Positions 15,966 to 25,047 of a stretch of 47,047 nucleotides of DNA are shown piece by piece. Origin of the DNA: an uncultured Lachnospiraceae bacterium (GTDB lineage: Bacteria; Bacillota; Clostridia; Lachnospirales; Lachnospiraceae). The stretch covers positions 1 through 47,047 of the forward strand of contig CAMEIX010000023.1 in assembly GCA_945919075.1 (NCBI GenBank). The letters run 5' to 3'. The first letter of the stretch is position 1, and each line of letters begins with the position of its first letter. The position numbers and the translations under genes were made by a program. The notes beneath the pieces are model-generated. The model made no database searches and was not told where the DNA came from. It was given only the letters and a program-made list of their open reading frames with translations.

Positions 15966-18660
15966 GAATTTCTACCTCCCCGGCAGGTAATGTAATAGTG
16001 AACACCGTGCCGTGCGGTGTATTGTCTGAAACTTCTATACTGCCACCATGTGCATTTACAATGGATTTGCACAGTGACAATCCCAATCCTAAGCTGCGAC
16101 GGCTGTCAGCTATTTTATTGGCCCCACTGTAAAACATATCAAATACCCTCTCTTTCATATTATCAGGTATTCCGTCACCATCATCGGCAATGGATATAAC
16201 AGCTTTATCTTCTTGCTTCCAGGTCTTAATCAAAATATTAGACCCTTTAGGAGTGTATTTAATGGCGTTGTCCACAATATTTATAATAACCTGTACCATA
16301 AGTTTTGCGTCCATTGTGGCGAGCAGATAGTCTTCCTTGTTATGGACGGAAATATGGTGCTCCACGCTTTTTCGGTTCACGTGATGAAGTGCTTCGGAAA
16401 TAACATCGTCAACTAAATCCTCTGTAATGTGAAGAATCAGTCGTCCCTCTTCAATTCTTGTTACCGAAAGCAAATTTTCCACCAGATTTATAAGCCACAT
16501 AGAGTCATCGTAAATATCGGTATAGAGCTGTTTTTTTGTAGCTTCATCAAATGAATTACCGTTTGACAAAAGATTACTTGCATTGCCGGAAATGGAAGTA
16601 AGCGGTGTCCGCAGATCGTGTGAAATTGCACGCAGGAGATTGGCACGAAGTTGTTCGTTTTTGGCGAGGATTGCTGCTTCTTCCTTTTCTCTTGCGTTCT
16701 TTTCGTTTTCCAGCGACAGGGCAGATTCGCCAAGTATAGACAAGAGAATACTTTTTTCAAACGAATCAAGCGGTTCTTCACCGATATAAATCCCGACGAC
16801 ACCGTAAACCCGGCGATTCACTCTTACCGCAAGGTAAAGGCATTTTGCATTTGAAAGTGTTTCGGTAGTAGCGCCTGCGTGTTTATTATTTTTCAACACC
16901 CACTCTGCAACCGTCTTTTCATTTATACCAGTTATCTCCTCGTCCGCTTTATCACCTGAAACGGTAAAAATATGTGGCTCGCCTAAGGTTTCATTTTCTG
17001 ATAAATAGAACACAATATCTTTTCCAAGCAGTTTGATAAGTTGATTTGCTGTTGCAGAAACGATTTCATTTTTATCCTTTGCCTGCTGTAAAAGCTGATT
17101 GGTGTCAAACAGCACTTTTGTTCTGTAGGCTGCCTGCGCTGCCTGTTTTGCATGATTTTTGAGTTTTACGGCAAGAGAACTTGTAAGCAGCGCTGCCAAA
17201 AACATAATCAAAAAGGTTACAGGATATCCCTGTCCATATGCTTTAAAGGTGAATTGAGGCTCGGTAAACAAGAAATTAAAAACCAATACGCTGACAATAG
17301 AGGAAATCAGACTGTAAATTCGATGTCTTGTAACAACCGAGGTTACAAGGACGCCGAGAACATATACCGTGATAATATTGGCTTCTGCAAAGCCCAAGTA
17401 TCGGAACACCATCCCGATACAACTTGACATGGTCAAAATTGCTACGCTTTTCAAAAAATCGGAAAACGAAAACACGATTTCGTCTTGCTTTCGTGCTTTT
17501 TTAGCATGGTATGCTACACTTTTTCCCTCAGTGTCCGGTATAATATGCACATCCAAATTCGGCGTGCTTGCAATCAGTTTTTCTGTAAACGTGGGTTTAG
17601 AGAATATGCTTTTGCGGGTTGCCGCACTCCTGCCTATTACGATTTTCGACACACCCGACAGTCTTGCAAACTCAGCAATTTGAAATGGTACATCCTCCCC
17701 ATACACGGTTTCGATTTTTGCGCCGAGTTGTTCCGCAAGACGCATATTGCTACGCAGACGTTTTACATCTTCTTCAGACATAACCTGATAATCAGGTGTT
17801 TCCACAAACAACGCAGTAAAAGCACCCTTAAACGCATTTGCCATTCGCGCAGCAGTACGTATAATCTTAGTATTAGACGGCGACGATGAGAGGCATACAA
17901 GGATATGTTCGTCCGTATGGTAATCGCTATGGCTTTTAATTCTTACGGCTTCGGTAAGCAGATTCACTCTATCGGCACAACGGCGCAAAGCAATTTCACG
18001 TAGCGCCGTAAGATTTTCTACGGTAAAAAAATTTTCTGTTGCACGCTCAGCCTGAGTTGGATTATAAACTTTTCCCGCTTGCAACCGTTCAATCAGGTCC
18101 TGTGGCTCAATATCAACAAGTTCAACCTGACTTGCATTATCGAATACCGAGTCAGGGATTCGCTCATGTACCATAATGCCTGTTATAGATGCAACGGTAT
18201 CATTGAGACTTTCAATATGCTGAACATTTACCGTGGTATAAACGTCTACTCCCGCATTCAGCAGTTCTTCAATATCCTGATATCGCTTTGCATGTCGACA
18301 CACAGGCGCATTGGTATGAGCAAGCTCGTCTACAAGGATTAACTGCGGACGTCTGGCAAGTGCGGCGTCAAGATTGAATTCAGAAAGAGTAATGCCGTTG
18401 TATTCCGTAATAAGCCCCGGAAGACATTCTAAACCATTAATCAGCGCAGAAGTCTGCGGACGGGCATGAGGCTCAATATAGCCTGCGATAACATCAATAC
18501 CACGTTGTTTAGCCGAATGAGCTGCTTTCAACATAGCATAGGTTTTACCGACTCCTGCAGCATAGCCAAAAAAGATTTTTAAATGCCCTCTGTTTAAGCT
18601 CCGTTCTTCTTGTTCAATTTCCTTTAGAAACTGTTCCGGGCTTTGCCTTATTTCATCCAT
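15958..18660 (-). CDS. kdpD: KdpD sensor histidine kinase
   Basis: Osmosensitive K+ sensor kinase of 900 residues. In order: N-terminal KdpD domain with Walker A GYAAGVGKTYAML (about 33-45) and VDELAHTN; a USP-like domain around 250-370; four clustered membrane helices around 395-505; a GAF-like segment; the HisKA dimerisation domain with H681 (RAISHDLRTPLTS); and the ATPase domain (VDNAIKYTPKG, ADDGDGIPD, LGLGLSLCKSI). The USP domain contains SSS, 20 residues, then FTALF, almost exactly the SxS-X20-FTAxY c-di-AMP motif described for Staphylococcus KdpD. An AGGAGG site precedes the ATG. It is coupled to kdpE by overlap. Confidence 0.95.
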   Translation of the reverse strand: MDEIRQSPEQFLKEIEQEERSLNRGHLKIFFGYAAGVGKTYAMLKAAHSAKQRGIDVIAGYIEPHARPQTSALINGLECLPGLITEYNGITLSEFNLDAALARRPQLILVDELAHTNAPVCRHAKRYQDIEELLNAGVDVYTTVNVQHIESLNDTVASITGIMVHERIPDSVFDNASQVELVDIEPQDLIERLQAGKVYNPTQAERATENFFTVENLTALREIALRRCADRVNLLTEAVRIKSHSDYHTDEHILVCLSSSPSNTKIIRTAARMANAFKGAFTALFVETPDYQVMSEEDVKRLRSNMRLAEQLGAKIETVYGEDVPFQIAEFARLSGVSKIVIGRSAATRKSIFSKPTFTEKLIASTPNLDVHIIPDTEGKSVAYHAKKARKQDEIVFSFSDFLKSVAILTMSSCIGMVFRYLGFAEANIITVYVLGVLVTSVVTRHRIYSLISSIVSVLVFNFLFTEPQFTFKAYGQGYPVTFLIMFLAALLTSSLAVKLKNHAKQAAQAAYRTKVLFDTNQLLQQAKDKNEIVSATANQLIKLLGKDIVFYLSENETLGEPHIFTVSGDKADEEITGINEKTVAEWVLKNNKHAGATTETLSNAKCLYLAVRVNRRVYGVVGIYIGEEPLDSFEKSILLSILGESALSLENEKNAREKEEAAILAKNEQLRANLLRAISHDLRTPLTSISGNASNLLSNGNSFDEATKKQLYTDIYDDSMWLINLVENLLSVTRIEEGRLILHITEDLVDDVISEALHHVNRKSVEHHISVHNKEDYLLATMDAKLMVQVIINIVDNAIKYTPKGSNILIKTWKQEDKAVISIADDGDGIPDNMKERVFDMFYSGANKIADSRRSLGLGLSLCKSIVNAHGGSIEVSDNTPHGTVFTITLPAGEVEIHE

Positions 18661-18698
18661 GTAGGCCTCCTGTAAGTCTCATCTATAAAACTGAAAAA

Positions 18699-19613
18699 TC
18701 AAAAAAATTTCTTCTTTTTGAAGTAGATAATTTCTCCTGTTGCGATAATGAGAGCAACAATGATCACCGACAGATAACCATACCGCCACTTTAGTTCAGG
18801 CATATAGGCAAAGTTCATTCCATACCAACCTGTAATCAAAGTAAGAGGAAGGAAAAAGGTAGTAACAATTGTGAGAATCCCCATAATCTTATTTTGCCTT
18901 GCATCCTGCTTTGATTGATAAAGTTCACGAAGCTGAAGCATATTTTCACGAAGCAGCTGTACATGATTTTGCAGCCGCTCAGCACGGTGGGTATATTTAT
19001 CCCAATCTTGAGCGTCCTGTACAAATGATGAACAAGCGAAAGACTGAAACATCTCTCCTATATTTGTCAGTTGTTCATAGTAGGCGTTCAATTCAGACAG
19101 TTTTTGTCTGTATTTGGTAAGCAAAGCAAAAAAGTTCTTTGAATCACCGTTGCAGATATTTTCTTCCATTTTCTCAGTTTCTGTCTCCATATGAGAAAGA
19201 TACAGAACATCATCCTCTATCATTCGCTCCATAAACTGTAAAAGAAGCTGAGCCGGATAGCGCAATTCCTGAAGCGTACTCATTTGCTTTTCTACCCACA
19301 GTCTTAAATCTCCCACATCCTCGACAAATAAGAGCGATTGTTCCGTCAAATAAAAGCCAAAAGAAAGCTTTGGTGAACGCTGTTCGCTTTTTTGAGGCAG
19401 ACGTAAGGTTCCGATGATGCAGTTTTTAAACATCTCCGCCTTGCAATACCGAATCGATCCGAGGCAATGAAGAAGTTCTTTACAGTATGGAAGGTGTTCT
19501 TTACATTCTCGAAATTCCACCGCACTCATAATCGTAAAAAATGGTTCTCGATCTTCACACTTTTCATCGGGGTACAAACTTCCATCTTTTGAATTTATAA
19601 AATATCGCATCAT
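18699..19613 (-). CDS. CorA-family divalent cation transporter
   Basis: The 304-residue protein has a long cytoplasmic N-terminal part rich in helix, then two C-terminal membrane helices. The first ends in the GMN signature (LTLITGWYGMNFAYMPELKW), and a basic tail YFKKKKFF follows. CorA proteins carry Mg2+, Co2+ or Ni2+ as pentamers; some relatives act on Zn2+. Two ATG codons stand in tandem after GGGAGGGG, and either may start. Placed between the LysR-like protein and kdpD in the potassium locus, 38 bases before kdpD, it may balance cation content when K+ changes. Which ion it carries cannot be read from the sequence. Confidence 0.88.
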   Translation of the reverse strand: MMRYFINSKDGSLYPDEKCEDREPFFTIMSAVEFRECKEHLPYCKELLHCLGSIRYCKAEMFKNCIIGTLRLPQKSEQRSPKLSFGFYLTEQSLLFVEDVGDLRLWVEKQMSTLQELRYPAQLLLQFMERMIEDDVLYLSHMETETEKMEENICNGDSKNFFALLTKYRQKLSELNAYYEQLTNIGEMFQSFACSSFVQDAQDWDKYTHRAERLQNHVQLLRENMLQLRELYQSKQDARQNKIMGILTIVTTFFLPLTLITGWYGMNFAYMPELKWRYGYLSVIIVALIIATGEIIYFKKKKFF

Positions 19614-19660
19614 GACCCCTCCCTTCTGCTCTTTATTTTATCACAGTATGGAAGTGTTTT

Positions 19661-20179
19661 CTACTTTACATATTCTGCATTGATTGCCGTTTGATTTGAC
19701 AACAGCAAATCGGAGAAGCTATTAGCGAAGTTACTGTTTGAAGTACTTTTCCATAAAACCAAGGTCTTTATTTCTATCGGATTGAGCGGTTCGATAGAGC
19801 ATCCTATATCTTCGCAAAAAATACTGTTTTGTTTCGGAGAAAAGATAAGACAGTTGTAGGTGCTCTCATTTTCAGGGGCTGCATTATCTATAAAACCGAA
19901 ATCAATACAGTGTTTATCCAACTTATCATATATTTCTTCGGGCTTTCCAAACAGAAAATGAAGCTGACAACCAGGATTTGCTTTTGAAAACTTTTCAAAA
20001 AGAGGCATTAGCGACTTAATTATCATAGGATTATCAAAGCCAATTAAAAGACTGTTTCTTGTAATTTCTACGTCAACACAACGGCAGTTATCTACTAAAA
20101 AAGCATCAAGCTTTTTCATTATGTAATACCCCAACACAATCATTGAAATTACTGCACATACTAATAAGAACTCTTTCAT
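19661..20179 (-). CDS. membrane-anchored LysR-substrate-binding-like protein
   Basis: The 172-residue protein has one N-terminal hydrophobic segment (residues 4-21, LLVCAVISMIVLGYYIM). It is followed by a soluble part that looks like the first lobe of a LysR-type substrate-binding domain: LLIGFDNPMIIKSLMPLFEK, FLFGKPEEIYDKLDKHCIDF, GFIDNAA. There is no helix-turn-helix. The orientation after the signal anchor is not certain. A GAGG site precedes the ATG, and it lies 21 bases after ktrA and 47 before corA, so it is part of the operon. Function is unknown. A role as a ligand sensor for potassium uptake is inference from position. A degraded transcription factor is the alternative, but the clean operon spacing and start site argue against decay. 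Confidence 0.6.
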   Translation of the reverse strand: MKEFLLVCAVISMIVLGYYIMKKLDAFLVDNCRCVDVEITRNSLLIGFDNPMIIKSLMPLFEKFSKANPGCQLHFLFGKPEEIYDKLDKHCIDFGFIDNAAPENESTYNCLIFSPKQNSIFCEDIGCSIEPLNPIEIKTLVLWKSTSNSNFANSFSDLLLSNQTAINAEYVK

Positions 20180-20200
20180 ACTACCATCCTCGTTCAGAGC

Positions 20201-20848
20201 TTATATGTGAAAACACCTTTGTATATTTTTGGTGTCACCCAGCACCAAAATAGTGTCACCCTCTCTGAAACTTGTCTGAGGTGCAAAATTAAGATCCATT
20301 TTACCGCCGCGCTTAATTGCCATTATATTTATACCATGTTTTTTGCGCACATCTGCTTCAATAACGGTTTTCCCTATCCATTTTTCAGGTACTGCAATTT
20401 CAAAAATCGAATGGTCACTGTCAAGTTCTATGTAGTCGAGAATATGGTCGGCAGTGTATCGGATAGCCGTCCAATCAGCCAATTGCTTTTCCGGATATAC
20501 GATTTCATCCGCTCCGTTTCGTAAAAGAAATTTTGCGTGAACATCTCTTGCTGCACGAGAAACAACTGTCTTTGCACCCAGTTCCTTTAAAAGAGAGGTG
20601 GTTTCGAGCGAGCTTTGAAAATCATCCCCGATTGCGACAATACAGACATCATAATTATTTACTCCCAAAGACTCTAAAAACTCTTCGTTCGTTGCATCGC
20701 CTATCTGTGCATTCATAACAAATGGTAATACAGCATTCACCCTTTTTTCATTTTTATCCACAGCCATAACCTGATGTCGCATCTCATTAAGTTTCATAGC
20801 TATATGTCTGCCGAACCTGCCAAGTCCTATTAATAAAACAGATTTCAT
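20201..20848 (-). CDS. ktrA: KtrA/TrkA-type RCK regulatory subunit
   Basis: The 215-residue protein has an N-terminal Rossmann RCK_N domain (LIGLGRFGRHIAMKLNEMRH, the GxGxxG nucleotide site) and a C-terminal RCK_C domain (EKWIGKTVIEADVRKKHGIN, EGDTILVLGDTKNIQRCF). This one-RCK-pair length is KtrA-like rather than the double-length TrkA of enterobacteria. It forms a cytoplasmic ring that gates the KtrB channel in response to ATP/ADP; in Firmicutes its RCK_C domain often binds c-di-AMP. AGAGGAG precedes the ATG. It directly follows the ktrB gene (12 bases). Confidence 0.9.
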   Translation of the reverse strand: MKSVLLIGLGRFGRHIAMKLNEMRHQVMAVDKNEKRVNAVLPFVMNAQIGDATNEEFLESLGVNNYDVCIVAIGDDFQSSLETTSLLKELGAKTVVSRAARDVHAKFLLRNGADEIVYPEKQLADWTAIRYTADHILDYIELDSDHSIFEIAVPEKWIGKTVIEADVRKKHGINIMAIKRGGKMDLNFAPQTSFREGDTILVLGDTKNIQRCFHI

Positions 20849-20860
20849 CTTATTTCTCCT

Positions 20861-22201
20861 CTATCCAACTGTTATTTTTTCTTGCGGATACTTGGAACAG
20901 TTTGAACCTGCTCCTGTCATTGCCGCAAATATCAATGTCAGACCCCCGACTCTGCCAAAGAACATCAGTACTATCAAAATAAGCTGTGAGACAATCCCTA
21001 ACTTCGGGGTTATTCCAAGAGAAAGTCCCACCGTTCCAATTGCGGATGCTGTTTCAAACAGGGACGGGATCAAAGGTATATTTTCCAAACGGCTGATGAT
21101 CATTCCGCCGCCTATAAACAGCACAATGTACATCAAAAATATGGTTGCTGCACTCTTTATGGTATCGTCAGGTATTCGTCGCTTAAAAAACTGGGCATGC
21201 TCCTTTTTGCAAAATACGGATAGCGCAGATGAAAATAAAACTGCGATTGTTGTGGTTTTCATACCTCCCGCCGTTGAGCCGGGTGAACCTCCGATAAGCA
21301 TCAATGCAATAACCAGCATCTGTCCCGTTTCAGTTAAAGACGATAAATTCGTCGTATTAAAGCCTGCTGTTCTCGGTGTAACGGACTGGAACAGCGAGGA
21401 TAAAACTCTTTCCCCAATAGGAAGATCCTGATACTCAAGAAAGAAAAAGTAAAGTGTGGGCAGAATAATCAGTATCCCCGTTACGGTAAGGATAACCTTG
21501 CTTTGCATTCGGTACTTTCTAAAATGAAACTTGTTATTCTTTATATCTTCCCACGTTAAAAAGCCTATGCCGCCAATTATAATGAGTGCCATAACCGTGA
21601 AATTGACAAAAGGCTGGGCGGAATAAGAAGTCAATGATGAAAAAGGTTTTTTAATTCCAATTAAGTCAAAACCTGCGTTGCAGAATGCCGAAACGGAATG
21701 AAACAAGCAATACCAGACGCCCTTCAAGATTCCGAAATCCCGTATAAAAGAAGGCAAAAGCAGAGCTGCTCCAATCAATTCAATGCACACCGATGTTTTT
21801 AATATAAATTTTGTCAATCGCACAATTCCACCGACATGATGTGCTGAAACAGCCTCCTGCATAGTGCTTCTCTGCATAAGCCCTATCTTGCGTCCTGAAA
21901 CCGCCGCAACGGAAACTGCTATTGTGACAATGCCCATACCGCCAATTTGAATTAAAAACAGAATCACACCTTGTCCGAATATTGACCAATATGTAGCCGT
22001 ATCATGGATCACTAAACCAGTTACACATACAGCGGAGGTTGCGGTAAACAGTGCGTCCAAAAACACGGCACCCTTACCATCCCGTGTCGCAAAGGGCAGC
22101 ATTAACAATAGGCTGCCTAAAATGATCACAGACAGAAATCCTAATATAATAATTTGAAACGATGTAATATGCTTGTGTTTTAGATTTTGCCGCTTCATCA
22201 T
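20861..22201 (-). CDS. ktrB: KtrB/TrkH-type potassium channel subunit
   Basis: The 446-residue polytopic membrane protein has four repeated M1-P-M2 units. Selectivity-filter-like segments carry glycines: TSAVCVTGLVIHDTATYWS, SVSAFCNAGFDLIG, GGSPGSTAGGMKTTT and ETASAIGTVGLSLGITP. It is the channel subunit of a Ktr K+ uptake system, with the following ktrA as gate. Length and single-RCK partner favour Ktr over Trk. No strong ribosome binding site is seen (TAGGTA before the ATG). A 146-base gap separates it from kdpC and holds three TCTT boxes, so it probably has its own regulated promoter as well as read-through from kdp. Confidence 0.92.
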   Translation of the reverse strand: MMKRQNLKHKHITSFQIIILGFLSVIILGSLLLMLPFATRDGKGAVFLDALFTATSAVCVTGLVIHDTATYWSIFGQGVILFLIQIGGMGIVTIAVSVAAVSGRKIGLMQRSTMQEAVSAHHVGGIVRLTKFILKTSVCIELIGAALLLPSFIRDFGILKGVWYCLFHSVSAFCNAGFDLIGIKKPFSSLTSYSAQPFVNFTVMALIIIGGIGFLTWEDIKNNKFHFRKYRMQSKVILTVTGILIILPTLYFFFLEYQDLPIGERVLSSLFQSVTPRTAGFNTTNLSSLTETGQMLVIALMLIGGSPGSTAGGMKTTTIAVLFSSALSVFCKKEHAQFFKRRIPDDTIKSAATIFLMYIVLFIGGGMIISRLENIPLIPSLFETASAIGTVGLSLGITPKLGIVSQLILIVLMFFGRVGGLTLIFAAMTGAGSNCSKYPQEKITVG

Positions 22202-22285
22202 AACGGGTACCTACGCAATCTTAATATCATACTTGATCGTCTTTATTCTATACTTAGTCTGCATTAAATCGGCATAAGCAAGGCT

Positions 22286-22311
22286 AAGACAGCATTAAGA
22301 TTGTATAAAGA
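22286..22311 (-). promoter_or_regulatory. three TCTT boxes at 11-bp spacing, candidate KdpE site before ktrB
   Basis: On the minus strand the words TCTTTAT, TCTTAAT and TCTTAGC begin exactly 11 bases apart (AAGA at 22308-22311, 22297-22300 and 22286-22289 on the plus strand). OmpR-family regulators such as KdpE bind direct repeats at one helical turn. The site is about 90 bases before the ktrB ATG, and a TATAGA -10-like element follows nearer the gene. The regulator is inferred from the neighbouring kdpDE. Confidence 0.45.
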
Positions 22312-22347
22312 TTAAGGTGGAAAAGCCGAAACTCTTATACCTTAAAA

Positions 22348-22953
22348 CTATTGTAGAATTCCGTCCAACATCAAATTCACTTTCAGCACATTAACTGTTT
22401 CTTCTCCGAATACGCCTAAGAACCTGCCGTCCGTGCATCTATCGATTATCTTACGTACCTCATCCTCCGTCATATTATTGGCTTTTGCAATTCTTGCGAC
22501 CTGATACTCGGCGGCAGCAGGAGAAATATGTGGATCCAGTCCACTGCCCGATCCGGTTACAAGATCAACAGGAATTGCTGTCTCATCCATTTCAGGGTTT
22601 GCATCCCGCATTTTTTCCACACGCTCTTTTACCAAAGCCTCATATTCTTTACTTGCCGGAGATAAATTTGATGGTGCGGCATACATCAAAGTTTTTCCGC
22701 TTTCGTCCTTATAGGTTGAAACATCAATATTCATAATGCGGCCCCACATATGTCTGTCATCCGTATACTGTTGACCCAGCAGTTCACAGCCGTACTTTTT
22801 CCCGTTAATCTCAATAATACTTCCGTTTGCTTTATCTGGGAAAAAAAGCTGTGCAATGCATGTTACAATGCCCGGGTAAACCACGCCGCAGAGCAATGTG
22901 AAAATAAGAAAGATAACCGTAGCCCGCGGTAGTACATCTTTGAATGTTTTCAT
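22348..22953 (-). CDS. kdpC: KdpC subunit of the potassium-transporting ATPase
   Basis: The 201-residue protein has one N-terminal membrane helix (ATVIFLIFTLLCGVVYPGIV) and a soluble domain with the family marks GSIIEINGKKYGCELLGQQY, VDLVTGSGSGLDPHISPAAA and FLGVFGEETVNVLKVNLMLD. KdpC is required for assembly and ATP affinity of the KdpFABC pump. AAGGAGG precedes the ATG, 12 bases after kdpB. Length is normal. Confidence 0.95.
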   Translation of the reverse strand: MKTFKDVLPRATVIFLIFTLLCGVVYPGIVTCIAQLFFPDKANGSIIEINGKKYGCELLGQQYTDDRHMWGRIMNIDVSTYKDESGKTLMYAAPSNLSPASKEYEALVKERVEKMRDANPEMDETAIPVDLVTGSGSGLDPHISPAAAEYQVARIAKANNMTEDEVRKIIDRCTDGRFLGVFGEETVNVLKVNLMLDGILQ

Positions 22954-22965
22954 GATAAAACCTCC

Positions 22966-25035
22966 TTATGCCAAGCCTAACAGTACAAGTAGCATATCAA
23001 TCAGCTTAATGAAGATAAAAGGTGCTGCAAGACCGCCGAGACCATAAATTAACAAGTTACGTGACAGAAGCTTGCCCGCCGGAACTTCACGATATTTCAC
23101 GCCTTTGAGCGCAAGCGGAATCAGCGCAATAATAATCAGTGCATTGTAAATAATAGCCGATAAAACAGCACTTTGTGGGGAATGAAGTCCCATAATATTA
23201 AGCGCCGAAAGTCCCGGATATAATCCCATAAACAAGGCGGGGATAATGGCAAAATACTTTGCAACATCATTTGCAATCGAGAAGGTGGTAAGACTGCCTC
23301 TTGTCATTAAAAGCTGTTTTCCAATGCGTACAATATCAATAAGCTTTGTAGGTGATGAGTCTAAATCCACCATATTTCCTGCTTCCTTTGCCGCCTGTGT
23401 GCCTGTGTTCATCGCAACCGCCACATCAGCCTGTGCAAGTGCGGGCGCATCGTTTGTTCCATCGCCTGTCATCGCTACAAGGTGTCCCTTACTTTGAAAA
23501 TCGCGTATCATCTGAAGTTTACCCTCTGGCGTTGCTTCGGCAAGGAAATCGTCCACGCCCGCCTCTGCCGCAATAGCGGCGGCAGTCATCGGATTATCTC
23601 CTGTAATCATAATGGTTTTTATACCCATTTTACGAAGATCCGCAAACTTCTCCTTTACGCCTTGTTTGATAATATCTTTCAAGTGAATGACGCCGAGTAT
23701 CTTATGATTCTTTGCCACAACAAGAGGGGTGCCTCCCTGATTTGCAATATCTTTAACAATTCGGACGCATTCCTCCGAATATTTCCCGCCTGCGTGTGTT
23801 ACATATTCCTGCATGGTATCGGCAGCTCCTTTGCGGATTTCATTGCCGGCATAATCAACGCCGCTCATACGGGTTTTTGCGGTGAAGGGAATAAAGGTCA
23901 TATTTTTATCGGAAAGTTCTCTACCCCGAATGCCAAATTTCTCTTTTGCAAGAATAACTACACTTCTGCCCTCAGGCGTTTCATCTGCAAGGGAGGAGAG
24001 TTGTGCTGCATCGGCAAGTTCCCGCTCACTCGTACCATCTACGGGAATAAAAGCACTTGCCTTACGGTTACCGAGCGTAATTGTACCGGTTTTATCGAGC
24101 ATCAGGATATCCACATCGCCTGCGGCTTCAATGGCTCTGCCGCTCATTGCAAGCACATTTGCCTGATTAAGTCTGCTCATACCCGCAATACCGATTGCAG
24201 AAAGCAGTGCGCCGATGGTGGTAGGCGCAAGGCAAACAAGCAAAGCGACCAAGGTAGTAACAGAGGTCGGATTTTCAATTTCCGCCTGTTTTGCGGAGAA
24301 TATTGAATAGGTATACAGCGATACCGTGACAAGAATAAATATAATGGAAAGTGCAACAAGGAAGATCTGCAAAGCGATTTCATTTGGTGTCTTTTTTCTG
24401 GAAGCACCTTCCACCATTGCAATCATTTTATCAAGAAAGCTTTCCCCTGCTTCATTCGTAATCTGCACGACAATCCAATCGGAGAGTACGGTTGTACCGC
24501 CTGTTACGGCACTTCTGTCACCGCCTGTCTCACGAATAACGGGTGCGGATTCGCCTGTGATCGCACTTTCGTCTACGGAAGCGGCTCCCTCGATTACCTC
24601 ACCGTCGCCCGGAATTTGCTCTCCTGCTTTCACAATAACAATATCGCTCTTTTTAAGCATTGCAGAAGAAATGGCGGTTACCTGATCCTTTTTATCGGCA
24701 GACGGTATTTTATGCGCTTCTACATCTTTTTTTGAAGCTCGCAGGGCATCCGCCTGCGCCTTTCCGCGTCCTTCGGCAATCGCTTCAGCAAAGTTTGCAA
24801 AAATACAGGTAAACCACAAAATTATTGCAATAGCCAAAGTGTAGCCGTTAGAAGCATCCTTTAGCCCGAACAGGGAAACAATCCACAGTCCGCTTGTCAG
24901 GATTGCTGAAATATATACCAAAAGCATAACAGGATTTTGCACCTGCGTTTTTGGGCTCAATTTTATGAAAGAATCTTTTATGGCTCTGCCGAGCATCTTT
25001 TTATCGGCAAAAGCACTTTTTGTTTTTGATGCCAT
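22966..25035 (-). CDS. kdpB: KdpB, P-type ATPase subunit
   Basis: The 689-residue catalytic subunit of the high-affinity K+ pump. The actuator motif TGES is at 160-163, the phosphorylated D314 in [13 protein letters not shown], nucleotide-site residues follow in the N domain, and [20 protein letters not shown] is in the hinge. The membrane motif [14 protein letters not shown] (269-282) is typical of KdpB. The serine in TGES is the residue known to be phosphorylated to switch off E. coli KdpB. AAGGAGG precedes the ATG, 12 bases after kdpA. Length and motifs are complete. Confidence 0.97.
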   Translation of the reverse strand: MASKTKSAFADKKMLGRAIKDSFIKLSPKTQVQNPVMLLVYISAILTSGLWIVSLFGLKDASNGYTLAIAIILWFTCIFANFAEAIAEGRGKAQADALRASKKDVEAHKIPSADKKDQVTAISSAMLKKSDIVIVKAGEQIPGDGEVIEGAASVDESAITGESAPVIRETGGDRSAVTGGTTVLSDWIVVQITNEAGESFLDKMIAMVEGASRKKTPNEIALQIFLVALSIIFILVTVSLYTYSIFSAKQAEIENPTSVTTLVALLVCLAPTTIGALLSAIGIAGMSRLNQANVLAMSGRAIEAAGDVDILMLDKTGTITLGNRKASAFIPVDGTSERELADAAQLSSLADETPEGRSVVILAKEKFGIRGRELSDKNMTFIPFTAKTRMSGVDYAGNEIRKGAADTMQEYVTHAGGKYSEECVRIVKDIANQGGTPLVVAKNHKILGVIHLKDIIKQGVKEKFADLRKMGIKTIMITGDNPMTAAAIAAEAGVDDFLAEATPEGKLQMIRDFQSKGHLVAMTGDGTNDAPALAQADVAVAMNTGTQAAKEAGNMVDLDSSPTKLIDIVRIGKQLLMTRGSLTTFSIANDVAKYFAIIPALFMGLYPGLSALNIMGLHSPQSAVLSAIIYNALIIIALIPLALKGVKYREVPAGKLLSRNLLIYGLGGLAAPFIFIKLIDMLLVLLGLA

Positions 25036-25047
25036 AACAGTGCCTCC

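Noticed and set aside
22202..22347. c-di-AMP (ydaO-type) riboswitch before ktrB
   Set aside because: The gap is only 146 bases, AT-rich, without conserved riboswitch stems or terminator.
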